The position numbers and the translations under genes are program-made. Below are positions 50,835 through 59,900 of a stretch of DNA of 64,000 nucleotides, one piece after another. The notes under the pieces are model-generated. The model was given only the letters and a program-made list of their open reading frames with translations, was not told where the DNA came from and did no database searches. The DNA is from CAIXSC01 sp046349915 (GTDB lineage: Bacteria > Planctomycetota > Planctomycetia > Pirellulales > Pirellulaceae). The stretch is from contig JAXMBL010000004.1 in the NCBI GenBank assembly GCA_046349915.1, positions 1,555,815 through 1,619,814 on the forward strand, written 5' to 3'. Each line of letters begins with the position of its first letter. Positions within the stretch are counted from its first letter, which is position 1.

Positions 50835-52229
50835 ATGCCCTGGTATGATTTTGAGGCGATGGATCAGACGGGTCAGGTCTTCCGCGACAGCGTCGAAGCG
50901 CAGACGCAGGAGGAGGCCGAGACGATCATTCGTCAGCAGGGGCTCTTCCTGACGAAGCTCGCCCCCAAGAAGTCGACGGCGACGGCGGCGGTCGGCAAGT
51001 CGAAGCGCAAGAAGACGCTCGCCCTGGGCGGCGCTAGCGGCAAGGTGCTCTGCACGTTCACTCGTCAGCTCTCCATTCTGCAGGACGCCGGTTTGCCCGT
51101 GCTGCGCAGCTTGAAGATTCTGGAGAGTCAGGCGAAGGCCGGGGCGCTCAAGAACGCCCTGATGGACGTCTGCGAGGAAATCGAATCGGGAGCGACGCTC
51201 TCGGAAGCGATGGCGAAGAGCCCCAAGGTGTTCAGTCGGCTCTATATCAACATGATCAAGGCGGGCGAGGCGGGTGGTGCGCTCGAAGTGATCTTGCGAC
51301 GTCTGGCCGACTTCATGGAGCGGGCCGAATCGTTGAAGCGCAAGGTCAAGGGTGCGATGATCTACCCGGTCGTGATCGTCAATGTGGCCGTCGGCATCTT
51401 GACGTTCATCATGATCAAGATCGTGCCCGTGTTTCAGAAGATGTTCGAAGAGTTCGAACTGAAGCTCCCTCCGCCGACCGAAATCTTGATCAAGATCTCC
51501 GAGTATACGTTTAAGTACTACCCGTTCTTCCCGCTGTTCCCGTTGGCGATCTGGCTCTCCATCAAGATCATTCGCAAGTTCCGGCCGGGGCGATTGGGTT
51601 GGGACTTGTACATGCTCAAACTGCCCGTGATCGGTAACTTGGTCGAGAAGAACATTCTGGCTCGTACTACTCGTACCTTGGGAACTTTGGTCTCCAGCGG
51701 CGTGCCGATTTTGGAAGGGCTGAACATTACTCGCGAGACATCGGGCAACGCGATGTTCGAGCTGATTTTCGGCAAGGTGTCGGACGCGATTCGCGAGGGT
51801 GAGACGATTGCCAAGCCGATGCGCGCGTACTCGAAGCCGCCCTTCCATCCGGTCGCGGCCTTCTTCTGGTTCATGACGGGTGCGTTGCCTTTCAGCTTTA
51901 TCTTGTTCATCCCGAAGGTCGCCATGTACGGGCTCTACCTGTCGATGGGCGGCGGCGTGTTGGCGGTGCTCTTCTATCTGATGCGCATGAAGACGCGCGT
52001 GGTGGATGAGCTAGTGGTGAACATGGTGGACGTGGGCGAGGAAACCGGCGAACTCGACACCATGTTGTACAAGGTGGCCGATTATTACGACGAAGAAGTG
52101 ACGACGTTGACCGATGGTTTGGTCAAGCTGTTGGAGCCGATGATGATCGTGTTCCTGGGAGGAGCGGTCGGCTTCATCGTGATTTCGCTGTTCATGCCCC
52201 TGGTCGACCTGATCACCAAGCTGTCGTAA
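50835..52229 (+). CDS. GspF/PilC inner-membrane platform protein
   Basis: 464 residues. Opening MPWYDFEAMDQTGQVFRDSV and the first T2SSF domain (FTRQLSILQDAGLPVLRSLK, about 75-195) are standard, with TM helix YPVVIVNVAVGILTFIMIKI near 177-196. The second domain begins TRTLGTLVSSGVPILEGLNI near 278. Between SKPPFHPVAAFFWFMTGALP (about 335) and the usual VVNMVDVGEETGELDTMLYK (about 394) there is an extra 50-60-residue stretch with two hydrophobic runs, making the protein about 60 residues longer than typical GspF. It anchors the pseudopilus and couples to the ATPase in the inner membrane. Confidence 0.92.
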   Translation: MPWYDFEAMDQTGQVFRDSVEAQTQEEAETIIRQQGLFLTKLAPKKSTATAAVGKSKRKKTLALGGASGKVLCTFTRQLSILQDAGLPVLRSLKILESQAKAGALKNALMDVCEEIESGATLSEAMAKSPKVFSRLYINMIKAGEAGGALEVILRRLADFMERAESLKRKVKGAMIYPVVIVNVAVGILTFIMIKIVPVFQKMFEEFELKLPPPTEILIKISEYTFKYYPFFPLFPLAIWLSIKIIRKFRPGRLGWDLYMLKLPVIGNLVEKNILARTTRTLGTLVSSGVPILEGLNITRETSGNAMFELIFGKVSDAIREGETIAKPMRAYSKPPFHPVAAFFWFMTGALPFSFILFIPKVAMYGLYLSMGGGVLAVLFYLMRMKTRVVDELVVNMVDVGEETGELDTMLYKVADYYDEEVTTLTDGLVKLLEPMMIVFLGGAVGFIVISLFMPLVDLITKLS

Positions 52230-52381
52230 GCGTTCGTGAGTTACAAGCGGAGAGCGGACCGAGCGGCGGAGGCTGTGCGGTTCGCGGCGAATTACATCCC
52301 TTAGGAAGACGGGCCGCGGCGGCTTGAAGCCAGCGAAGGGCTGCTTCGAGGCGAGCGGATCGCGAGTCGGAGAAAACTGCT

Positions 52382-53221
52382 ATGTCGCGTTCGATTACTC
52401 GTCATCGGCGAGCCGGTTTCACGCTGGTGGAATTGCTGGTGGTAGTCATCATCATCGGCATCCTGGCCGCGCTGTTGATCCCCACGATCAACGCGGCGCG
52501 TAACGCAGGACGCCGCGCCACGATCGCGATGGAACTGAGTCAGCTAGAGAGCGCCTTCGAGCAGTACAAGACGAACAACGGCAACGATTATCCGCCCGAC
52601 TGGAGCGATACGTCGTATGTCGTCAAGCACTTGGGGACGGCCTTCAATCGCCACGACCGAGCGGCGGCCGCGACCTGGATTAACACGGAAAACCCGACTG
52701 GCTCGGCAGGTAAGTTGGATCCTGCCGAAGCAATCGTGTTTTGGTTGAGTTTGGTGAAGAAGGACACGCTGCGTCCGCTGACCAGCGCCAGCACGTCGTA
52801 CAACGTCTACTTCGACTTCCGTCCCGAGCGACTGAAGGACGCCGATGGAGATGGATACAACGAGTACTACCCGCCGGGATTGGAGAACACCCCTTACGTC
52901 TACTTCCATAACAAGACGTACGCCGTCGCGAACTACCCGAATACGACCGCCTACACGGGTCACAGCAACTTGGTGGCAATGGGACAGGCTCGCCCTTATG
53001 GATCACATATCCAAGCCATGACCTTAGCCTGGCAGGATCCCACGAAGTTTCAAATTGTGACGGCGGGGTTGGACGAGCAGTTTGGCGAGGCGATTACGCC
53101 GCCCGCTTACAAGATTACTCCGGGCAAACCGACTCCGTCAGGCGCCAACTTGACGAAGGGCGACTTCGATAACTTGACGAATTTCAGCAAGGGGAAGACG
53201 CTCGAGGATCTCACGCCATGA
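52382..53221 (+). CDS. Type IV pilin-like/GspG-like major pseudopilin candidate
   Basis: 279 residues. A short basic leader ends in RAG followed by FTLVELLVVVIIIGILAALL, the hallmark prepilin cleavage site and hydrophobic helix (about 11-32). The mature domain is larger than GspG (about 140 residues) and contains a calcium-loop-like KDADGDGYNEYY near 152-163. It is the first of six consecutive prepilin-like genes and the best candidate for the main subunit. Prepilin peptidase must cut it, but no gene for that enzyme is in the window. Its stop overlaps the next start by four bases. Confidence 0.87.
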   Translation: MSRSITRHRRAGFTLVELLVVVIIIGILAALLIPTINAARNAGRRATIAMELSQLESAFEQYKTNNGNDYPPDWSDTSYVVKHLGTAFNRHDRAAAATWINTENPTGSAGKLDPAEAIVFWLSLVKKDTLRPLTSASTSYNVYFDFRPERLKDADGDGYNEYYPPGLENTPYVYFHNKTYAVANYPNTTAYTGHSNLVAMGQARPYGSHIQAMTLAWQDPTKFQIVTAGLDEQFGEAITPPAYKITPGKPTPSGANLTKGDFDNLTNFSKGKTLEDLTP

Positions 53222-54246
53222 ACCGCTTCACGGTGACAGGAGACAACTCGATGAAGACCGAACCGCATCGCGCACCACGCGAGAGAGCAAGTGGACCTGT
53301 CGGCGCCGAGCGCCGAGCGTTTACGCTGGTCGAGTTGCTGGTGGTGGTCGTGTTGATCGCCATGTTGTCTTCCGCCGTGTTGTTCGCGATGCACGGAGCG
53401 CTGGACGACGCCAAGGGCGACCGGACGAAGTCGCAGATCGCTCGCATCGATCGGTATATGGCCGACAAGTGGGAGTCGTATCGGACTCGCCAAGTGCGAT
53501 TCGCGATGCCGGCGAACCAAACGCCAAATCCGAGTTACATGGCGCTCTATCGCTTGCATGCGATTCGCGAGTTGATGCGGATGGAGTTGCCGGATCGCAA
53601 GTCGGACGTGATGTCGAATCCGGTGTCGCCGATCGCGGTGTCGTCGACGCTGCGTGGTTATCGTCGACGTTGCTTCTTGATCCTGGGTCCAGACCCCGGT
53701 CAGCCAAGTCAGCCTTATTATTCGAAGTGGTCGACGACGCACGAAGGGTCGGAGTGCTTGTATCTGATCTTGTCGGGATTGAACGAAGATGGCACGAATG
53801 CGGCGGCCGACACGTTGGATGTGACGGAGAAGGGGGATACCGACGGCGACGGGATGTTGGAAGTCTTGGATGCTTGGGGACGGCCTATTGAATATGTGCG
53901 GTGGGCGCCCGCATTCGTCTCGGATCGTCAGCCGTATGGTATTCCGACGGCGGCCCTTTCGACGGCCGACGACCCCCTGGATCCGGCTCGCGTCGATCCT
54001 CGCTGGAGTTCGGGAATGGCGGCGCCGGGCTACAACCCATTCCCCTTGTATCCACTGATTTACAGTGCGGGTTCGGATGGTTTGTATGAAGTGAACTCAG
54101 GGACGATTGCGTACGCGACGACAACGCCGCCGAACGATCCCTATGCGTTCATGTTTCCCTATGTGTCGGGGACGGAGCCTGCGGGCGTGTTGCTGGGCGG
54201 CGGGGCCGCGGACAACATTCACAACCATTTGTTGGAGGTGAAGTAA
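53218..54246 (+). CDS. Prepilin-like protein
   Basis: 342 residues from ATG 53218, an ATGA overlap with the preceding gene; an ATG 11 codons later is an alternative. The leader is long (33 residues, basic) and ends RRA before FTLVELLVVVVLIAMLSSAV, so position -1 is Ala instead of the usual Gly. The large C-terminal domain includes EKGDTDGDGMLEVLDAWGRP near 203-222, a calcium-loop-like motif also seen in neighbours. Probably a minor pseudopilin of the same machine. Confidence 0.82.
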   Translation: MNRFTVTGDNSMKTEPHRAPRERASGPVGAERRAFTLVELLVVVVLIAMLSSAVLFAMHGALDDAKGDRTKSQIARIDRYMADKWESYRTRQVRFAMPANQTPNPSYMALYRLHAIRELMRMELPDRKSDVMSNPVSPIAVSSTLRGYRRRCFLILGPDPGQPSQPYYSKWSTTHEGSECLYLILSGLNEDGTNAAADTLDVTEKGDTDGDGMLEVLDAWGRPIEYVRWAPAFVSDRQPYGIPTAALSTADDPLDPARVDPRWSSGMAAPGYNPFPLYPLIYSAGSDGLYEVNSGTIAYATTTPPNDPYAFMFPYVSGTEPAGVLLGGGAADNIHNHLLEVK

Positions 54247-54247
54247 C

Positions 54248-55570
54248 ATGTTCCGTGCTGCTCACGAGCGAATACGAGCTGGACGAGTTCCCAGGGCCAG
54301 CACGCGCCAGGCAAGCGTGCGCCAGGCAAGCGTGCGCCAGGCAAGCGTGCGCCAAGGTGTGACGCTGATTGAATTGCTGATCGTCATTGTGATTCTGATC
54401 ATGGTGGCGTCGATCGCGATCCCCTTGGTTAGATTTAACTTTGGCGACAAGAAGATCCGTGAGTCAGCTCGACAATTGAACGCTTACTTTGCGCTGGCGA
54501 AGACGCTGGCGGCCGAACGGAATCGGCAAGTCGGTGTGATGTTCGAGCGGACGTCGGGCAACTTGAACCAGTGCCTCTCGATGTACTTGATCGAAGTGCC
54601 GCCGCCGTATGCGGGCGATTTGTTGGACGCTCGAGCTTACGTGCGACGCAATCCTGCAATCAATGCTGCAACTTATGGCTCGCAGTGGCAGGTAATCTTC
54701 GACACCGTGCATATCCCGTCGGGCGCGCCGCTGCAAAAGTGCGCGATGCTGACGCACACGAGGGCGTTGGTCGCTGATCAAGAGACGTTCTTGATACAGT
54801 TCAACCATCGGGGCGGGGTGTACACCTGCAAGCGGTTTCAGGTGAGTTCCTCGCCTTCGCAAGATATCTTTGTGCTCCAAAACCCCAGCTCGGTCCCGAT
54901 TCCTGGTTGCTGGATGCCCGCGGATCGCGACTCCATGTCGGGCGTGTACGACTTTAGCAAGACGGAATGGGGCGTTACCGGCACGGATGACGACGGGTTT
55001 GGCGGAACGAACAACATCGAAGAGCAGGGGATTCCAGTTTCCTCCGCGACTCCACCGCTCGATGCCAGCGACTTCCCGATCGGCCTGCCGTTTCAGATTT
55101 ATCTCAATCCCAAACGTACACAGGCTCAGCCGATCGATCTGCCCAATGGCGTTGCTGTTGATTTAGCATGGTCGGGAATGGGGGCAGGAGGGGCTGAGTT
55201 TGATGCCTTAGGAGGCATTGTCGGTACGCAAGCGAAGGCGGCGCCGGTCGGGGTTTTGTTCTCGCCAGGTGGGCAAGTGGAACGAGTTTACACGGGCGAC
55301 GGCGGCTACGTGCTCGGCGACTCGACGTTGCATTTCCTGGTGGCAAGCGTCGAGACGATTCAGCCAGTGACGGGTGGAACCATGGTGCCCATGGTGAATC
55401 CGAAGATTGGGAACGATAGGAATCTCGAGGATCAAGGGCACCTGTGGATTTCGGTCGGAGCGAGTAACGCGAAGGTGACGACTGCCGAGAACTTCTACGA
55501 TATCGCGGATACGACGCTGGCGAACTGCCGTCGGTTTGCTCGATCGGCTCAGACGAAGGGAGGCCGTTAG
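54248..55570 (+). CDS. Prepilin-like protein (GspH-like), with repeat in leader
   Basis: 440 residues. The leader of about 37 residues contains four five-residue repeats (ASTRQ, then ASVRQ three times) and ends RQG before VTLIELLIVIVILIMVASIA. After the helix, KIRESARQLNAYFALAKTLA resembles GspH-type minor pseudopilins. A Gly/Asp loop reads TGTDDDGFGGTNN near 245-257. The five-codon repeats come from a 15-base tandem repeat at 54306-54350, which could change length by slippage and so alter leader length. It starts one base after the previous stop. Confidence 0.83.
   Translation: MFRAAHERIRAGRVPRASTRQASVRQASVRQASVRQGVTLIELLIVIVILIMVASIAIPLVRFNFGDKKIRESARQLNAYFALAKTLAAERNRQVGVMFERTSGNLNQCLSMYLIEVPPPYAGDLLDARAYVRRNPAINAATYGSQWQVIFDTVHIPSGAPLQKCAMLTHTRALVADQETFLIQFNHRGGVYTCKRFQVSSSPSQDIFVLQNPSSVPIPGCWMPADRDSMSGVYDFSKTEWGVTGTDDDGFGGTNNIEEQGIPVSSATPPLDASDFPIGLPFQIYLNPKRTQAQPIDLPNGVAVDLAWSGMGAGGAEFDALGGIVGTQAKAAPVGVLFSPGGQVERVYTGDGGYVLGDSTLHFLVASVETIQPVTGGTMVPMVNPKIGNDRNLEDQGHLWISVGASNAKVTTAENFYDIADTTLANCRRFARSAQTKGGR
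54306..54350 (+). repeat. 15-base tandem repeat in pseudopilin leader
   Basis: GCCAGGCAAGCGTGC occurs three times without change (54306-54320, 54321-54335, 54336-54350), in frame, followed by a partial copy. Confidence 0.95.
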
Positions 55571-55572
55571 TC

Positions 55573-56802
55573 ATGGCGCACGTCGTCGAGAAGTTGGACG
55601 AACGGGTGAGTCGAAGCGGAGGCCGTCGTCAGCAAGGCCGAGGTCAACGCTTGAATTCGCGGAAACGCGGTTTGAGCTTGATCGAAGTGATGTTTGCGAT
55701 CGGCGTGGTGATGATTGGCCTGTTGGGGATCGCCGTCTTGGTTCCGATCGCGGGCCAGGCGGCTCGCGATGGCGTCAACTACGATCGTGCGTCGCGATTA
55801 GGGTTGAATTCGGTTCGCGAGTTTCAGATGCGGGAGATGGGGCGGCCAGACAATTGGCTTCGCCCCGACGGGACGGCCGTTGGAGTGCCTGCCTCGAATA
55901 CGGTGGGCTTTTGCATCGATCCGCGATTCGTGGCCGTGCACAATGCGTTTCCGATGGCGCCGATTGATCCGCGCCGTTTCTTCCCCTATAGCGCGCCGAT
56001 ATGGGTGCCTCGTTTTGAACGCATCACGCTCCGAAATTGGAGTGCGTCGCTGACGAATAGTGGGATCATGGGGTCCGCGGCCGCCGACGAGATTTTTGTG
56101 ACAGGGGACGATTTGGACATCAATGCGCCGGTAGACCCACAATTGCCCGCGGAACAGATCTACTTCAACCAGACCCCTTCCAGCCCCGACAAACGCTCGT
56201 CGAAGGGGGCTTTTTCCTGGTTGGCGACCATTTCGCCGCAGAGTGATGCATGGTCGCTCGGTGGATCCACGAAGCAAGTGAATTACACCCTTTCGATCGT
56301 GGTTCTCCAAGGTCGCGACGCGTCGATGTCGATGGACGCGGTCAATGAGCGATGGGCGATCATCCCGTATACCACTTCGGGCGCGACCATTACCGCAAAC
56401 GGCTTTTATAGCGGTGGGATCGCGGGCGGCGATGTGCTGCTCTGCGATAAGACGCTTGCCTATGCGCTGTCAGGCGCTCCATCGCCTCCCGCGCCGGCGC
56501 CCGAGGATCTGGCGGTGAAGCGAGGGCAATGGATCATGTTGATTCGCGGTAGCGCCGCGGGGCCGGTGAGTCGCTGGTACAAGGTGACCGAGGCGGACCC
56601 GGATGAATTGGGGACGACAACATCGAGCGAGTTGGCGGGAACATCGCCGCCGTCGGGGCATGCGGCTCGCCATGTTAGTTTGTTCGGACAAGATTGGCAA
56701 ATTGACCCGGCAAATCAGACCTACGCCTGCATCATGCCTGGTGTGGTTGCGGTCTATGAGAAGACGATTCGGTTGGAGAGTTCCTCGTTGTGGACCCAAT
56801 GA
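55573..56802 (+). CDS. Prepilin-like protein (GspI/PilV-like)
   Basis: 409 residues, starting three bases after the preceding stop. The basic leader ends KRG before LSLIEVMFAIGVVMIGLLGI, typical of GspI/PilV minor pilins. The rest is far larger than GspI (about 120 residues) and consists of a mostly beta domain with YNGT-type loops and a Pro-rich stretch SGAPSPPAPAPEDL near 305. No recognised domain after the helix. It is followed by the giant pseudopilin after 168 bases. Confidence 0.82.
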   Translation: MAHVVEKLDERVSRSGGRRQQGRGQRLNSRKRGLSLIEVMFAIGVVMIGLLGIAVLVPIAGQAARDGVNYDRASRLGLNSVREFQMREMGRPDNWLRPDGTAVGVPASNTVGFCIDPRFVAVHNAFPMAPIDPRRFFPYSAPIWVPRFERITLRNWSASLTNSGIMGSAAADEIFVTGDDLDINAPVDPQLPAEQIYFNQTPSSPDKRSSKGAFSWLATISPQSDAWSLGGSTKQVNYTLSIVVLQGRDASMSMDAVNERWAIIPYTTSGATITANGFYSGGIAGGDVLLCDKTLAYALSGAPSPPAPAPEDLAVKRGQWIMLIRGSAAGPVSRWYKVTEADPDELGTTTSSELAGTSPPSGHAARHVSLFGQDWQIDPANQTYACIMPGVVAVYEKTIRLESSSLWTQ

Positions 56803-56970
56803 TCGCGGGTGGGCTACGGCGAGTGGTTCGAGGTTTCTTTTCTTATCAGCGGGCAGGGAGTCGGAGCGTGGGAAAGCGAGAGCCAACAATTAAGTCTCGC
56901 GATCCCCAGGTCTACGAATCATCGATGCGGCACGATTCCGTGCCGTGCCACAGCCCAAGGAGTCGCGCGA

Positions 56971-59900
56971 ATGTTACGACGTAAGCCCACCCGACGTGGA
57001 GTGATCTTGCTGGTCGTGCTCAGCTTGATCGTGCTGTTTACGCTGATCGCCGTTACGTACGCGATCGTGGCGAGTCAGTACAAGATGACCGCGCGTGCCG
57101 CGGCCAAACTCGAAGTGGTCGGCGACGACCCCAGGAACGACCTGGATCGAGCGGCCTACATTGTGGTCCGCGATTCGAATGTCGAGTCGTCTCTCACGAG
57201 CCACAGTCTGCTGCGAGACAAGTTGGGGGTGGATGGCGTGCGTGGTCGAGTGACGTCGACGACGGCGATCCTCGGCGGTCAGTTCATTCAAATGAACTAC
57301 GCCGTGGTGAGTGGCACATTTGCGGATCAGGCAGCCCACTACAACGGCTGCGAGTTCAGTTTTGTGACAGGCGCTCAACGTGGCTACACGACGCGAGTCA
57401 TGGGGTACGATCCGACCAGTGCGCTGGTGCAAATCGCGACTCAGGATAACGACGCGGCGGCTGTAAACGTACCGGCCGTCGGCGATGAGTTTGTGATTAA
57501 CGGTCGCATGTTTAACGGTACGGGGTTTGGCTACGACACCCCGCAGGCGGCGTCCGACGTCCCCGCGCTGAATCAACTCACGCGGATCAATAACCTGCCG
57601 TCGGGCGGCAATCCCTACACCGACGCGCCGGTCGCGTTGCTACCGCACTTTGCAGGCTACAGTTCGGCAACGCTTGATAGTAATGTCACGGATGTTGGCG
57701 GCGCCGATGAATCGTACGATGCGCCCGACTATCAGAACATGCACATTGCGATGGTACCGGCCAGCGCTTTGGGTTCAAACGATATTCTCCCCTCGTATCA
57801 TCGCTCGGATTTGATCGCCTACTGGATCAAGTGGCTGAATCTGAACGTCATGACGATGTTGAGTCCGGCGGAAGCACGGCTGGTGTTCGAGCGACCCTAC
57901 GGCAACGATTGGATCTTCAATACGGCTGACGAAACGGTTGCTCCCTGGCAGAACGTGCCACCACCAGTACGTGCAGCTATTGTCGACTTGAAGCGTCGCC
58001 TCATTTTCCGCCCTTTGCCCGAAGATCACCCGGGATTCAATGGCGGAAACCCCATGTTCACCGTGCTCGGCGGCACGACTTTGGGCGCGCTGGACGCGGA
58101 CGGCGACAACCGCGTCGATCGTTGGGACGTGGATAACGACGGGGATGGGATCGCCGATAGCATTTGGATCGACCCCGGTTTCCCGATCACGACTGCGAAG
58201 GACGGGCGCCAGTACAAGAAACTGGTAGCGATCTTGATTCGGGACATGGATGGGCGAGTGAATCTGAACGCGATGGGAGCGATTGCTCACACCGGCGCTA
58301 CTTTCAAGAATCTTCAGATTGCCGACGCCACGTATGCACCTGGCTTGGCCAACAACGCGAACTTGCCGCGCGGGTTGGGTGTGGGCCCTGGGGACTTCTA
58401 CTTGGGCGACATCTTCGGTTCGACGACGCTGTCGAGCGTGACCACGGGTCGCTACGGAACTGATGCTAAACCCGGTTCGCTAAACACGGACGATCTCTTG
58501 TCTGCGTTGAAACGCATGGGAACATCGACAAATTACACGACAGCCGCCGAAGGATATGGCAGTCCACCTGACCTGTCGGGACGAGGACAGATCGCGCTCG
58601 ACCACAACGGTCAGCCGATTTTTGCATCGATGGGCAATGCGAACGAAACAATCGACGACCCATACGACTCGGATCCGTTGGCCAATCGCGGCGAGGACGC
58701 GATGTATACGCCCGCCGAATTCGAGCGGCTGCTGCGTCACAATGATCCCGATGCATCGTTGCTGCCCAGTCGACTTTACAATCTTGATTCATCGACATTC
58801 AGCAGCGAATCGAATCGAAAACTTGTCACCACGCATAGCTCGGACATTCCAGTCTCAAATACATATTTGCCGTTCGATTTGCGCACCAGCTCCAATAGCG
58901 CGGTGCAAAACGTGCTGGCGACCATTCAGAATAACTCGGGGCGCGGTCCGTCGCTCCTCGATCTCTACCGAGTGCGCTACGTTCAAGCTGGCCTGAACTA
59001 CGGCACGAATGGGGTCAATGACGATGCGGACATGAACACCGACGAAGCCGACGAAGTGACTCGAGAGCGGACGAAGATTTCGCTCGAAATGCGCAAGGTT
59101 GCGCCGTTCGAGATTTTGCACGGCCAGAAGTTCGACATCAACCGCTGGTGGGGCAACGGTGTTGATGACGACGGTAATGGTGTTGTGGACGAGCCCTATG
59201 AATCGCATCGGTTTGGTTCGGATGGCGTTTCCAATGACGGCGACATGCCCATCGACGAAGCCGACGAACAGGCGGCCGAGGAACGAGTTTGGCCATCTCC
59301 GCCGCACACTCAGTTTGGAAACGTACGTTTCTCGAACTACAACGATAACCCGATCAAGACGCTTGACGATACAGCTCGTCGGCAGATGTATGCCCGCAAT
59401 CTCTTCTGCTTGATGATGTTGGTAATGGATGACGGTTATGAAGATCCATTCCCGTCGGAGCCAACCTTGACCCAGCCGCAGCGCCGGGAACTCACGGTGC
59501 GCCGGATCGCCCAGTGGGCGATCAACGCGGTCGACTTCCGCGACCCGGACGCGATCATGACTCCTTTCGAATACGACGCGAATCCCTGGAATGGTTGGTA
59601 TGTCGATGGCAATATCGCGACCGACGAGTCGACATTCAATTTTGCGACTAACATGCAGGATGATGACGGCGATGGGCAAACGGATGAGCCCGATGAACAG
59701 TTCTTGGGGCGGGAACGGCGAGTGGTGTGGGGCGCCGAGTATCCCGATTTGTTGATCAACGAAAACGTCGCATTCCATAATCGTGGCGTGCGCGATACGG
59801 ATCTCGACGATGACATGACGCCCAGCAAGGCGATCGTGAGCGCCATGCGGCGCGACGATATGGATCAGTTCCGCATTCCCCAGGGAAGCTGGTATCTCGA

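Noticed and set aside
54306..54350. CRISPR-like short tandem
   Set aside because: Direct 15-base tandem without spacers and in frame within a coding leader.
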